A stretch of 47,307 nt of DNA from Herbiconiux aconitum (GCF_024979235.1 NZ_JANLCM010000004.1:1-47307), one strand, 5' to 3'; positions 1 to 9,186 are shown, counted from the stretch's first letter. The notes: a model not told the origin generated them from the sequence alone. Numbers and translations: made by a program.

Positions 1-101
1 CCCGGATCATCCACCGTGTTCACCTCCCCCTCCTGCGGCAGATCCGGATCCCCGAAAACCGGCAACTCATGATGCGGCCTCGGATCATTCATCTCAACCA
101 T
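1..101 (-). CDS. Partial leftward gene, 5' end only, function unknown
   Basis: The first 33 codons of a leftward reading frame are open from an ATG at 101 to the left edge. A strong Shine-Dalgarno stretch, AGAAGGAGAG, lies just upstream of the ATG at about 105-114, which is the main reason to call it a gene. The visible N-terminus is acidic, proline-rich and hydrophilic, with no signal peptide or membrane segment. I do not recognise the family. It is divergent from the DUF4331 gene and shares its 179-bp control region, which holds two copies of the GAGTCA motif. Confidence 0.5.
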   Translation of the reverse strand, partial: MVEMNDPRPHHELPVFGDPDLPQEGEVNTVDDP

Positions 102-162
102 TACTCTCTCCTTCTCGTGGATGGGTGGCCCCTCCAGTCTGCTGAGCAAGCCATCGAAGACA

Positions 163-210
163 TTGAGTCATTCGACCCCAATCCGCCGGGTCGCGAGTCA
201 ATCGACTCAA
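163..210. promoter_or_regulatory. Two GAGTCA-type partial palindromes in a divergent promoter region
   Basis: Two related sites lie 30 bp apart, centre to centre: TTGAGTCATTCGAC at 163-176 and GCGAGTCAATCGAC at 193-206. Both have a GTC-N4-GAC core. The second extends into a perfect GAGTC-AATC-GACTC palindrome at 195-208. The outer arms TTGAGTC (163-169) and GACTCAA (204-210) also pair. The motif recurs in the other two control regions of this part of the window (near 9187 and 13438). An operator for a dimeric regulator is inferred; no promoter hexamers were assigned here. Confidence 0.5.
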
Positions 211-279
211 GAGGGCTGCCGACCGAACTGCGAACCTCGATCACACATCCCCACTCGCCATGCAGAAAGAAGTGCAGCC

Positions 280-1305
280 ATGTCCCACCACCTCGATTCG
301 CCCATCGCGCGCCAGGACGTGCGCCTCGACACCACGGATCTGTACGTGTTCCCTGGAGAGTCCGGCACGGTCTTCGCGGTCAACGTGTGCCATTCGCTCG
401 CGGGCGACATCCCCACACCGGGCTTCCATCCGGAGGGGATGTACGAATTCAAGATCGACCTCGACGGCGACGACGTGGAAGACGTGACCTACCGCTTCGT
501 CTTCGACGAGCGGGACTCCGAGGGCGCTCAGGCCTACCAGCTGCACCGAGTCGCGGGCGCGAAGGCGGTCGATCCGAATGCCCCAGGCGCCGTGATCGCC
601 GAAGGCGTCACCGGTCGCGAGGCCCAGGCATCCGGGCGCCGGATCTGGGCGGGAAAGGCCGGCGACCCGTTCTGGATCGATCCGGATCTGCTCCACCAGG
701 CCGGCCACGCCGTTCATGACGGCACGAAGATCGATCTCTCCGCCTGGGACGAGTCGAAGGCCGAGAACGTCTTCGCCGGCCACACCGTCTACAGCATCGT
801 GCTCGAGCTCCCCGACACCGACCTCGTCTCCACCAGTGCTGATGGAACGATCGGAGTATGGGCGGTGGCGACCCTGGCCACCGACTCCGGCGGTTGGCGC
901 TCCATCAACCGGATCGGCCTCCCGATGATCCACCCCCTGTTCGCGCAATACGACGACGACCTCGGGGACAGACTCAATGCCGGCATCCCGTCGGAGGACT
1001 ACTCGATCTACAGCGACGCGGTGATCGAGCGGATCGCCGCCATCGTCGAGGCGTACGGCACGGCTCAGGATCCCCGTGCCTATGCTGAGCGGGTCGCGCA
1101 CCGGTTCTTCCCCAACATCCTCCATTACCGGGTCGGCACCCCGGCCGCCTTCGACTTCCTGGAGTGGAACGGCCGCACGATGACCGACAACGCCGCCGAC
1201 GTCATGTTCTCGATCGCCACCAATCATCCCGTCACCACCGGAGTCGGCAAGGAATCCGTGACCCGGAAACCGCGCGCGACCTTCCCCTACGTGCCTGCCG
1301 TCTGA
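280..1305 (+). CDS. DUF4331 family protein
   Basis: This 341-residue protein begins MSHHLDSPIARQD and matches the DUF4331 family throughout. Visible family hallmarks are the N-terminal HHLDSP segment, the DLYVFPG stretch and the middle part with NRIGLPMIHPLF. No biochemical role is established for the family. I see no signal peptide, so it is probably cytosolic. The frame is open further upstream to 121, but family similarity begins at the ATG at 280, which has a weak purine-rich stretch (AGAAAGAAG) before it. The gene ends 14 bp before the nickel permease and is probably co-transcribed with it. Two GAGTCA-type sites lie upstream. Family call is secure; function is unknown. Confidence 0.85.
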   Translation: MSHHLDSPIARQDVRLDTTDLYVFPGESGTVFAVNVCHSLAGDIPTPGFHPEGMYEFKIDLDGDDVEDVTYRFVFDERDSEGAQAYQLHRVAGAKAVDPNAPGAVIAEGVTGREAQASGRRIWAGKAGDPFWIDPDLLHQAGHAVHDGTKIDLSAWDESKAENVFAGHTVYSIVLELPDTDLVSTSADGTIGVWAVATLATDSGGWRSINRIGLPMIHPLFAQYDDDLGDRLNAGIPSEDYSIYSDAVIERIAAIVEAYGTAQDPRAYAERVAHRFFPNILHYRVGTPAAFDFLEWNGRTMTDNAADVMFSIATNHPVTTGVGKESVTRKPRATFPYVPAV

Positions 1306-1319
1306 CTCCCCGCAGACCC

Positions 1320-2393
1320 ATGAACCAGCGAGAACGCCTCCGCCTCGGAGGAATCATCGGCTTCATCGCCCTTCTGCACGTCGTGGGGTGGGGCACCCTC
1401 GTCCTCATCGTCGTGCCTCAGCAGCTCAGCGTCGGCAGCCAGGCGTTCGGCATCGGCATCGGGCTCACGGCCTACACGCTCGGCATGCGTCACGCCTTCG
1501 ACGCCGACCACATCGCCGCGATCGACAACACCACCCGCAAGCTCATGACGCACGGCCAGCGACCGCTGTCGGTCGGCTTCTGGTTCTCGCTCGGCCACTC
1601 CACCATCGTGTTCGGGCTCGCGTTCCTTCTCGCGCTGGGCATCCGCGGCATCGCCGGCTCGGTGACCGACGAGGGCTCCGCCCTGCATGACGTGACGGGA
1701 CTCATCGGCAGCTCGGTTTCGGGAGCATTCCTCTACATCATCGCGTTCGTCAACATCGCCGCCTTCATCGCGATCGCCAAGATCTTCCGACGGATGCGCT
1801 CGGGCCAGTACGACGAGCAGGAGCTCGAGCTGCAACTGGCCAAGCGAGGGGTGCTGAACCGGTTCATCGGCAAAGTCATGCGGCCCGTGAGCAAACCGTG
1901 GCACATGTACCCCGTCGGGCTCCTCTTCGGCTTGGGATTCGACACGGCAACCGAGATCGCTCTCCTGGTGATCGCGGGCGCGGGGGCGGCATCCGGACTC
2001 CCCTGGTATGCGATTCTGTGCCTCCCCGTGCTGTTCGCGGCCGGGATGACACTCCTCGACACCCTCGACGGCTCCTTCATGAACTTCGCATACGGTTGGG
2101 CCTTCTCGCGACCGGTGCGCAAGATCTACTACAACCTGACGATCACTGCACTCTCGGTGCTCGTCGCCGTCGTCATCGGCACCGTGCAGGTCGCCTCCCT
2201 GCTCGCGGAGAAGCTCGGCCTGCACGACGGGGTCTGGGCGTGGCTCGGTTCGATCGACCTGAGCGCCGTCGGCCTCATCCTTGTCGGGCTCTTCCTCGTG
2301 ACCTGGGTGGTGGCCGCATCGGTGTGGCGCTTCGGCCGCATCGAGCAGAGGTGGGTCAGCCGCGCTCGGGTTCCCGGAGCAGAGCCGCGATGA
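1320..2393 (+). CDS. NiCoT-family nickel/cobalt permease
   Basis: This 357-residue inner-membrane protein belongs to the high-affinity nickel/cobalt transporter family (HoxN/NixA/NicT type). The signature HX4DH motif is present in RHAFDADHIAAIDN (His58, Asp63, His64) within an early membrane segment. The second and third family motifs, LGHSTIVF (about 91-98) and GLGFDTATEI, are also visible, and the profile suggests eight membrane segments. Metal preference (Ni versus Co) cannot be read from sequence. The ATG at 1320 follows the DUF4331 stop by 14 bp. Its 3' end overlaps the convergent DUF488 gene by 38 bp. No nickel enzyme gene is visible in the window, so the metal's destination is unknown. 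Confidence 0.9.
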   Translation: MNQRERLRLGGIIGFIALLHVVGWGTLVLIVVPQQLSVGSQAFGIGIGLTAYTLGMRHAFDADHIAAIDNTTRKLMTHGQRPLSVGFWFSLGHSTIVFGLAFLLALGIRGIAGSVTDEGSALHDVTGLIGSSVSGAFLYIIAFVNIAAFIAIAKIFRRMRSGQYDEQELELQLAKRGVLNRFIGKVMRPVSKPWHMYPVGLLFGLGFDTATEIALLVIAGAGAASGLPWYAILCLPVLFAAGMTLLDTLDGSFMNFAYGWAFSRPVRKIYYNLTITALSVLVAVVIGTVQVASLLAEKLGLHDGVWAWLGSIDLSAVGLILVGLFLVTWVVAASVWRFGRIEQRWVSRARVPGAEPR

Positions 2394-2766
2394 CCGCGGC
2401 CTCGCTGATCTCAGGCTCCTTGGTGGCCGTGAGCAGTGTCACCGTTCCCTGGGCAGCGAGCTCGCGCAGATGCATCAGTTCCGCAGCCTGCTGGGGCTGG
2501 CGGAGTTCAGCGAGATAACGCGAGCGGAATTCGTCGAACCGCTCCGGGATGTGCTGGTACCACTCCCGCAGTTCGGTCGACGGCGAGAGATCTTTGGCCC
2601 ATTCGGCCAGAGCTGCCCGCTCCTTGCTCACCCCTCGTGGCCACAGTCGATCGACGAGCACGCGAGTGCCGTCGCTGTCCGACGGCGCGTCATAGATGCG
2701 ACGAACGCGCACCGCCCCGTTCGGAGTGGGCACCGCGGGTGAATCGGTGGAATCGTGTGCATCCAT
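2356..2766 (-). CDS. DUF488 family protein
   Basis: This 136-residue soluble protein is a DUF488 member. The diagnostic segment VDRLWPRGVSKE sits near residue 40, followed by the usual WAKDLSPSTELREWY region and the LLTATKEPE segment near the C-terminus. The biochemical role of DUF488 proteins is not established. It is the last gene of the leftward operon, 16 bp after the aquaporin stop, so it is probably co-expressed with the two LuxR regulators and the aquaporin. The 3' end overlaps the convergent nickel permease gene. Confidence 0.85.
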   Translation of the reverse strand: MDAHDSTDSPAVPTPNGAVRVRRIYDAPSDSDGTRVLVDRLWPRGVSKERAALAEWAKDLSPSTELREWYQHIPERFDEFRSRYLAELRQPQQAAELMHLRELAAQGTVTLLTATKEPEISEAAVIAALLREPERG

Positions 2767-2782
2767 CTTCGGCCTTCTTTCA

Positions 2783-3550
2783 TCAGTGGTTCGAGTGCTG
2801 CGGGGTGAGGACAGGAGAGAAGATGCGGAACAGGGCGCCGGCGAGCGCCGCTCCCGCCAGCGGTGCCACGATGGACAGCCACAGCTGCGCCAGGGCGGTC
2901 TCGCCGCCCCAGATGGCCGTTGCGATGGACCGGGCGGGGTTGAAGGAACCGTTGGACACCGGAATGGCCACGAGGGCGATGAGGGTGAGGGTCAAGCCGA
3001 TCGCCAACGGTGCGAACGCGCCGGCCCCGTCGGCCGCGGTGACCCGGAGAATCACCCCCACGAAGACGCCGGTTGCGACGATCTCGATCAGCAGCGCTGA
3101 GACGAGATCGAAACCGCCCGGCGAAAGCGCCCCCCACCCGGTCGAGGCGAATCCGCTCTTGCGTGCGGTCCCGAGGAATCCGTCGGGACCACCGGCGGCG
3201 ATCGCGGCGAGCACCGAGGATGCGGCGATGCCACCGACGACCTGGGCGAGCATGTAGGCGGGTGCGTGCCTCCAGTGGAATCGCCCGGCAATGGCCAGAC
3301 CGAGGGTCACAGCCGGATTGAAGTGTGCGCCGGAGGTTGCAGCGAAGGCGAAGGCCGCCACCACCACGCTGAGTCCGAGGGCAAGGGCCACGCCGAGAAA
3401 GCCGACGTTCAGGCCGCCGTCTCCCGAGTGGAACGAGGCGGCGAGGAGCGCCGTGCCGACCACGCCGAAGACGAGGATGAAGGTTCCGGTGGCTTCGGCG
3501 ACGAGCTTCTTGCCGAGAGTGGGCGCGGGCACAGGTTGCGGTGTCGTCAT
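2783..3550 (-). CDS. Aquaporin (MIP family) with a non-standard pore filter
   Basis: This 255-residue inner-membrane channel is most like AqpZ. Both half-helix signatures are intact: HFNPAVT (Asn78-Ala80) and SFNPARS (Asn204-Arg207). The AqpZ-like segment GFASTGWGALSPGG is present. Aligned by eye to E. coli AqpZ, the four aromatic/arginine filter positions Phe43, His174, Thr183 and Arg189 become Leu58, Ala192, Gly201 and Arg207. Only the arginine is kept. Aquaglyceroporins such as GlpF (Trp, Gly, Phe, Arg) differ too, so substrate cannot be inferred from known classes; a wider pore for a small solute is plausible. The ATG at 3550 lies 4 bp after the upstream regulator's stop, with GGAG about 13 bases before it inside that gene. 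Confidence 0.93.
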   Translation of the reverse strand: MTTPQPVPAPTLGKKLVAEATGTFILVFGVVGTALLAASFHSGDGGLNVGFLGVALALGLSVVVAAFAFAATSGAHFNPAVTLGLAIAGRFHWRHAPAYMLAQVVGGIAASSVLAAIAAGGPDGFLGTARKSGFASTGWGALSPGGFDLVSALLIEIVATGVFVGVILRVTAADGAGAFAPLAIGLTLTLIALVAIPVSNGSFNPARSIATAIWGGETALAQLWLSIVAPLAGAALAGALFRIFSPVLTPQHSNH

Positions 3551-3554
3551 CAGC

Positions 3555-6407
3555 TCAGCTCAGCTCCTGCTCACGCTCGCTCAAGGCATCTCGGAGTGCC
3601 GCACGAGTGGCGATGCCGAGTTTGGGGAAGATGCGGTAGAGATGACCGCTCACCGTGCGAGCCGAGAGGAAGAGGCGTTCGCCGATCTGCTTGTTGGTCA
3701 GTCCGGATGCGGCCAGAAGGGCCACTTCCTCTTCTTGCGGCGTCAGCACGACCCGCAGGTGTGGCTCGACGTTTCGCCGTTGACCCGTCGCGCGGAGTTC
3801 GGCCGCCGCACGATTCTCCCAGGTGCGGGCGTCGAGGGCGGAGAAAAGCTCCCTGGCGTCGTTCAGATGCTCGCGCGCGCGCCTGATCTCACGGTCGTGC
3901 CGAAGGCGTTCGCCGTAGGCGAGCTCGACTCTGGCCAGGTGGAAAGGCCATCGCCGCGACGGGTTGGTCTCCAGGAGCCGCTCGAACGACTGGATGTAAC
4001 GATCGTCGGACTCGAGAAGGGCACCCGCGGCATCGCAGAGGAACCGCATCCGCGCCGACATCGCGGGGAGCCCGAGGTCGCGGGCAGCGTCGAGGTGCCG
4101 GCGCCCGTCGGCCATCCGGCCGGATCGCGCACAGGCTTCGACCACGTCGAACACCGTCCAGACCGCGGCCGGCTCGAAGGGCGGGAACTCGCCCGGCACG
4201 CCGACGACTCCGAACGCATCGAGGGCATCGTGGTGGCGCCCTTCGGCCATCGCGAGCAACGCGTCGACGACGGCGGCGTGAGATCGCGGGAGCGAACGCG
4301 TCTGATCAAGCACGGCACGGTCGCCACGAACAGCCCGAAGCAGCAGCTGCTGATTCCGAACAGCGTCGCGGAGCGCCAGCCCTCGGTCGTCGCACAAGTC
4401 GAGGCCTTCCTGCGTGAGCCGTTCCGAGTCCTGCCATCTGCCGTCGAGAAAGGCATCAGAAGCCAGACGCAGGAGACAGGCCGCTTCCAGGGCGGCGGCC
4501 CCTCCAGACCGAGAACGCTTCACGACGCGCTCCGCCAGGTCGCGGGGAAGCCGGTCGACACGAACTGCCGCATCGACGATCTGCATCGCCCGGACGGGAT
4601 CGACGTCTGCGCGGGAGTCAGCCCTCTCGATCATCGAATCGATTTCACGCAACTGAGCCGGAGTGGCCCGGGCGGGGTCACCAAGGGTGGTGGCGCCGAT
4701 CACGAGGGCCCGCGGGAGGCGTGCGGCGTGCCTCAGGACCACCTCGTGCAGCACCCGCCATCGCGCACCTTCGTCGGCGAGGGAGCTTATGAACGACAAC
4801 GTCGTCACCGCGGCTTCGACCGCGCGCGGATCGGATTCATCGGCACAGACCTCCAATGCCTTGACGAGCACATCTGCTGCGGCGTCGATGTCCACTCCCC
4901 GTGCCGCCAGGATGGATGCCCTCGCCGTCACCGCCTCGAGACTTCCCACGGTGCTGTGGTCGAACCCTTCGGCCCGCCCCAGAATCCACTCGGCGCGGGC
5001 CGGGGCTCCCGACAGCTGTGCGGCGAGGTAGGCCGCTTCCGAAAGTCGCCGGCTCGCGAAGTCCGGGTCGGAGGTCAGTTCGGCAGCGCGGCTGAGAACC
5101 GCGATCGCACGCTCCACGTGGCCGCCATCCAGGCTCGCACCAGCAACTGCCACGAGGGCATCGGCCGTACTGACGTCGACGTCGAGCGCAGCGTCGGCCC
5201 GGTGCAGTATTCGTTGATGGGCTCCGGTCGACAGAGCGGCGAGCACCGCGTGCGCGGCTCGTCGCTGGGGTGCCGAGGCGAGTTCGATGACCGCCCACCG
5301 GGTGAGGAGGTGGCGGAATCGCAACGAATGCTCTCTCACATCCACCCACACCGCACCCGACTCCTCGGCTCTCCTCACATCGTCAGCACGATCGCGAACC
5401 AGCACCTCGAGCGGCACGTCCGCGACGCCGTTCAAAGCGGCCAGCACAAGAAGCTCTCGAGTCGATTCCGGGAGATTGTCGAGACGGTCGGCGAAAACGT
5501 CCCGCAGGCGGTCGGTCAGCGGCATCGCCGCCGGAATGAGTTGCACCCCCGCTCTCTGGGCGGAGCTGAGGGCACGGGGAAGCTCTGCCAAGGCGAGGGG
5601 ATTGCCGGCGGCGACCGTCGCGATGCGCTGCCGAACGGCCGAGTCGAGCTGCAGGGGCTGGAGCACGCTCAAGGAATCCTGCTCGGACAGGGGCGACAGC
5701 TCGAGCACTCGCATCCGGCTGGTGTCCAACGGTGTGGTCGAGCCGGCGCGACGGGTGATCACCATGGCCGTGCGGGTTGCGTCGAGACGTCGTGCGACCA
5801 TGCCCAGGATGCGCCGGCTCGCCCGATCGACCCCCGGCCAGTCGTCGACCACGACGATCAGGGGTGCGACCTCGGCCAGTTGACGGAACCAGGCGAGCAA
5901 TGCGGTCGCGAGCCGGATGCGACCGGGCGTGCATCCGGCGTCCAGTCCGAGAGTGGAGGCCAGTATCGACCGATACGGCTCCGGCACCTGCGCGAGGGTG
6001 TGGACGAACGGCAGCATCAGCTGATGCAAAGCCGCGAACTTCACACCCGCTTCGGCCTCGAAGCCGCGGGTGCGCACGACCTGCGCACTCCACGTCTCTT
6101 CAGCCCGGCGTGATGCCTCATCGACGAGAGTCGATTTTCCGACGCCCCGCTCCCCGCTCAGAAGCAAACCTCCGCCGTTCTGAACCGCGACACCGAAGAA
6201 CTGGGCCATTTCGGCCAGTTCACGGGTGCGGCCGATGAGTACTTCGCGGCCGGCGGATCGACCGGCGGGGTGTTCGGGTACGAGGTCGAGCGTGGAATCG
6301 GGAATCGTCACCATCAGCGTTTCTTTCGTGAGGGTCAGGGTGATCCCAGGATGTGCTCGTTCACCGGCCGGCGAATCCGTCTCGCTATCCGTATCGGTAC
6401 TGGTCAC
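3555..6407 (-). CDS. LAL-type LuxR regulator with AAA/STAND ATPase (second of a tandem pair)
   Basis: This 950-residue regulator belongs to the large ATP-binding LuxR (LAL, MalT-like) class. The Walker A motif GERGVGKST lies near residue 91 and a Walker B-like LIVVVDD follows. A long helical repeat region occupies the middle. The C-terminal 60 residues form the LuxR/GerE helix-turn-helix (LTPQEEEVALLAASG, NKQIGERLFLSARTV). Such proteins sense a ligand through the repeat region and bind DNA when ATP-loaded; the ligand here is unknown. I chose the GTG at 6407 because AGGAGG (6417-6422) precedes it by 9 bases and the GTGA overlaps the upstream stop. An ATG at 6314 would remove 31 residues and has a weaker ribosome site. 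Confidence 0.92.
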   Translation of the reverse strand: MTSTDTDSETDSPAGERAHPGITLTLTKETLMVTIPDSTLDLVPEHPAGRSAGREVLIGRTRELAEMAQFFGVAVQNGGGLLLSGERGVGKSTLVDEASRRAEETWSAQVVRTRGFEAEAGVKFAALHQLMLPFVHTLAQVPEPYRSILASTLGLDAGCTPGRIRLATALLAWFRQLAEVAPLIVVVDDWPGVDRASRRILGMVARRLDATRTAMVITRRAGSTTPLDTSRMRVLELSPLSEQDSLSVLQPLQLDSAVRQRIATVAAGNPLALAELPRALSSAQRAGVQLIPAAMPLTDRLRDVFADRLDNLPESTRELLVLAALNGVADVPLEVLVRDRADDVRRAEESGAVWVDVREHSLRFRHLLTRWAVIELASAPQRRAAHAVLAALSTGAHQRILHRADAALDVDVSTADALVAVAGASLDGGHVERAIAVLSRAAELTSDPDFASRRLSEAAYLAAQLSGAPARAEWILGRAEGFDHSTVGSLEAVTARASILAARGVDIDAAADVLVKALEVCADESDPRAVEAAVTTLSFISSLADEGARWRVLHEVVLRHAARLPRALVIGATTLGDPARATPAQLREIDSMIERADSRADVDPVRAMQIVDAAVRVDRLPRDLAERVVKRSRSGGAAALEAACLLRLASDAFLDGRWQDSERLTQEGLDLCDDRGLALRDAVRNQQLLLRAVRGDRAVLDQTRSLPRSHAAVVDALLAMAEGRHHDALDAFGVVGVPGEFPPFEPAAVWTVFDVVEACARSGRMADGRRHLDAARDLGLPAMSARMRFLCDAAGALLESDDRYIQSFERLLETNPSRRWPFHLARVELAYGERLRHDREIRRAREHLNDARELFSALDARTWENRAAAELRATGQRRNVEPHLRVVLTPQEEEVALLAASGLTNKQIGERLFLSARTVSGHLYRIFPKLGIATRAALRDALSEREQELS

Positions 6408-9136
6408 GCCACGAGGCCTCCTAGTGCCGCCTCGATCGCGTGTCGCGAGCTGATCTGTAGTTTGGCGAAGATCTTGGCCAGGTGGTGCTCGACCGTGCGC
6501 GAGCTCAAGAACATCCGAGAAGCCATCTCGGCGTTCGTGTACCCCTGACTCGCAAGTCGCGCGATCTGCATCTCCTGAGTCGTCAGAACCGAGGGGGCGC
6601 TCGTCGTCGAACGTCGGCTGAGGGCGCCCGCCGCACTCAGCTCTCCGGATGCGCGAGCCGAGAAAGCGGCCGCCCCCATCGAGTCGAAGATCTCCAGTGC
6701 CTTGGTGAGTTGGGCGCGCGACTCGGGGAGCCGCTTCTGCCGCCGGAGCCACTCCCCGTAAAGCAGACACGACCGCGCGTGATCGAAGCGGGAGGGACTC
6801 TGCTGCAATCGCCGGATCGCCTCGAGGTGGTGGCGCTCGGCGTCGGACGGGTCGGCGACCAGCGCTCGCGACCGGGCGAGCACACCCTTGACCCATTCGG
6901 TGCCGCTGGAACCGGCGACGGCTTCCAACTCGGCGAGCGCGGCCTCCGCCTCCGGCTGTCGTTTCGAGCGAGCGGCAGCTTCGACCCACTCCACCAGCGC
7001 CCATGCTGTCGTCGAGTGCAGCGAGTGGTGCAGCGCCACCGCGCGTCTCGCCCAGTCGGCCGCGGAGTCGTAGCGCCCCCTGCTGTTGTCGAGGAGCGCG
7101 GCGCCCCAGCAGGCGATGGCCACGCCGGTGGCTTCTGCCCGCTGTTCCGCGGTCGGGATCGTGCCTTCGATCAACTGGTGCAACGTCGCGTCGTCGCCCT
7201 TCATCGCAGCGAGGCCGATGGCGCCGTAGGGGCTGACGTCGCCACCGGTCGCCGAGGTGATGGTCGCCATCTCCCGCACCGTGTCGGCGGCCGCATCCAG
7301 GTCGCCGGCGAAGAGGTGCACGAGCGCCCGCGAGCTGAGCGCGATCGGCAACTCGCTGTAGTCACCGGCGTGGCGACTGATCTCGACATGACGCAGCGAC
7401 AACGCATCCCATGACTCGAGGTCCCAGGCCGCTGCGGCAGCGACGCAGGCCAGCCAGAGCCACGGAACGGGCTTGGCGCTGTGCTCGGCGGCACTGCGGA
7501 ACGTGCTCAGTGCAGCATGGAGCGACTCCCACGCGGGCGATCCGCCGTCGATGACGACGGACGACAGGGCGCCGAGAAGCTCGTCAGCGGGCCGCGCCCC
7601 CTTCGGGAGCCCTGCTGCTCGCCACTGTGCAGCGACCTGTCCGAGGGTGCCGACGCGCGCGAGCCTGCCGCCGAAGAGCGCACCGGACATGGCCTCGAGA
7701 AAGGCCTCCTGCGCAGCCTGCGGCTCGGTATCGGCCAATTGTGCTGCCGCATCGAGCAGCAGTGGAACGGCGATCCCGCCACGGGAGCGCGCGAACTCGA
7801 TCCTCGCTTCGGCGAGTTTCGCCTCCGCGCGCACGCGCGGGCTCAACTCGCGAAGTCCCAGCGCGGTGGCGTCGCGCGAAGCGTTGTCGAAGTGTCCGGC
7901 CAGCATCTCTCGCTGAACGATGCGCACAAGCCATTCCTGAGTGCACTCCTCGTCGGCGGTGATCTTCAGGGCTTGCCGCAGCAGCTCGGCGGAAGCCCCG
8001 GGTCCGCCGCGCAGCAGCAGCCGATCGGCGGCCGCTGCGAGGCCGCGGGCGGCGTCCTCGTCGGGACCGTCGACCGAGAGCGCCCGGTGCCACGCGCTCG
8101 ACACGGTGTCCGCGCCCCCCGCATCGACGGCGGCGAGTGCGGCGTGAGCCGTCCTCAGCGCATCCTCTGAGGCATTCCGATAGACCGCCGAACGGATGAG
8201 CGGGTGTCGGAAGCGCACCGTGCTGCCCACCTCGCACAACTCCGCCGCGACAGCCGGGGCGATGACGGCCGGCGACAGCCCGAGGCCGGATGCCGCGGCC
8301 GTGATCGTCTGGGCGTCGGCGAAAGGCTCGGCGGCGGAGAGAAGAAGGAACTGTTGCGTGTCGCTCGGGAGGGCGTGCAAGCGTCGCGAAAAATGCGCTT
8401 CGAGCTCGCTGGGACGCGCGGGCCTGGAGGAGAGGATGATTCCCGTCGCGATCTCGGCGGGGCTGAAGGCGCGAGCCGTCTCGATGAGAACGAGTGGATT
8501 GCCCTCGGCCTCGTCGAGGATCCGCTCCAGCGCGCGGGGATCGATCGGAACCATGGCCAGCGACGAGAGAAGCCGGCGGGCCTCCGTCATCGGCAGACCT
8601 CCGACGTCGATCCGTGGTACGCCGTCGAACCCGCGGAGCTCGCTGTCGGTGCGGACCGCGAAGACCATGCCCACGCCCTCCGCCTCCAGCCGCCTGGCCA
8701 CGAAGCCGAGCACCTGGGCCGAGTTCGCGTCCAACCACTGTGCGTCGTCGATCACGCAGACGAGTGGTCCGGATGCCGCTGCCTCGGCCAGCAGACTCAG
8801 GGTGGCGAGTCCGACCAGGAGCCTGTCCGGAGTCGCGCCTGCACGGATGCCGAAGGTCGTCTCGAGGGCCTCGCGTTGCGGGTCGGGCAACGCCGGCATC
8901 GATCTCATGAGGGGTCGGCAGAGCTGATGCAGGGCCGAGTAGGCGAGTTCCACCTCAGACTGGATGCCGGTGACCTGAAGGATCTGCAGAGCACCGGCCT
9001 GCGCGGTGAGATACCGGAGCAACTCGGTCTTGCCGACACCGGGTCCACCGGCGAGGAGCAGTGTCGAACTCTGACCCTCGCGCACGCGGTGAAGGAGGTC
9101 GTCGAGCCGGGTCCGCTCGAACTGCCGATCAAGCAC
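6404..9136 (-). CDS. LAL-type LuxR regulator with AAA/STAND ATPase (first of a tandem pair)
   Basis: This 910-residue protein has the same architecture as its downstream neighbour. Walker A is GGPGVGKT (residues 30-37) and Walker B is LVCVIDDAQWLD (about 125-136). The middle is helical and repeat-like, and the C-terminus is a LuxR helix-turn-helix (LTTQEMQIARLAS, NAEMASRMFLSSRTVEHHL). The two regulators are clearly different in sequence, so a recent duplication is unlikely. It is probably the first gene of the operon with the second regulator, aquaporin and DUF488 gene. The start is GTG at 9136; a TAG lies four codons upstream in frame, and the AGGAGG there (9137-9142) directly abuts or overlaps the GTG, an unusual spacing. 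Confidence 0.92.
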   Translation of the reverse strand: MLDRQFERTRLDDLLHRVREGQSSTLLLAGGPGVGKTELLRYLTAQAGALQILQVTGIQSEVELAYSALHQLCRPLMRSMPALPDPQREALETTFGIRAGATPDRLLVGLATLSLLAEAAASGPLVCVIDDAQWLDANSAQVLGFVARRLEAEGVGMVFAVRTDSELRGFDGVPRIDVGGLPMTEARRLLSSLAMVPIDPRALERILDEAEGNPLVLIETARAFSPAEIATGIILSSRPARPSELEAHFSRRLHALPSDTQQFLLLSAAEPFADAQTITAAASGLGLSPAVIAPAVAAELCEVGSTVRFRHPLIRSAVYRNASEDALRTAHAALAAVDAGGADTVSSAWHRALSVDGPDEDAARGLAAAADRLLLRGGPGASAELLRQALKITADEECTQEWLVRIVQREMLAGHFDNASRDATALGLRELSPRVRAEAKLAEARIEFARSRGGIAVPLLLDAAAQLADTEPQAAQEAFLEAMSGALFGGRLARVGTLGQVAAQWRAAGLPKGARPADELLGALSSVVIDGGSPAWESLHAALSTFRSAAEHSAKPVPWLWLACVAAAAAWDLESWDALSLRHVEISRHAGDYSELPIALSSRALVHLFAGDLDAAADTVREMATITSATGGDVSPYGAIGLAAMKGDDATLHQLIEGTIPTAEQRAEATGVAIACWGAALLDNSRGRYDSAADWARRAVALHHSLHSTTAWALVEWVEAAARSKRQPEAEAALAELEAVAGSSGTEWVKGVLARSRALVADPSDAERHHLEAIRRLQQSPSRFDHARSCLLYGEWLRRQKRLPESRAQLTKALEIFDSMGAAAFSARASGELSAAGALSRRSTTSAPSVLTTQEMQIARLASQGYTNAEMASRMFLSSRTVEHHLAKIFAKLQISSRHAIEAALGGLVA

Positions 9137-9186
9137 CTCCTCAGGCTAGTTCCCGCGTCGCCCCTTGTGCCATCGGGTTTCTCATT

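Noticed and set aside
3291..6113. A 940-codon rightward open frame
   Set aside because: It lies fully antisense to the second LAL regulator, is Arg/Gly/His-rich without any domain, and has no ribosome site. High GC content produces such shadows.
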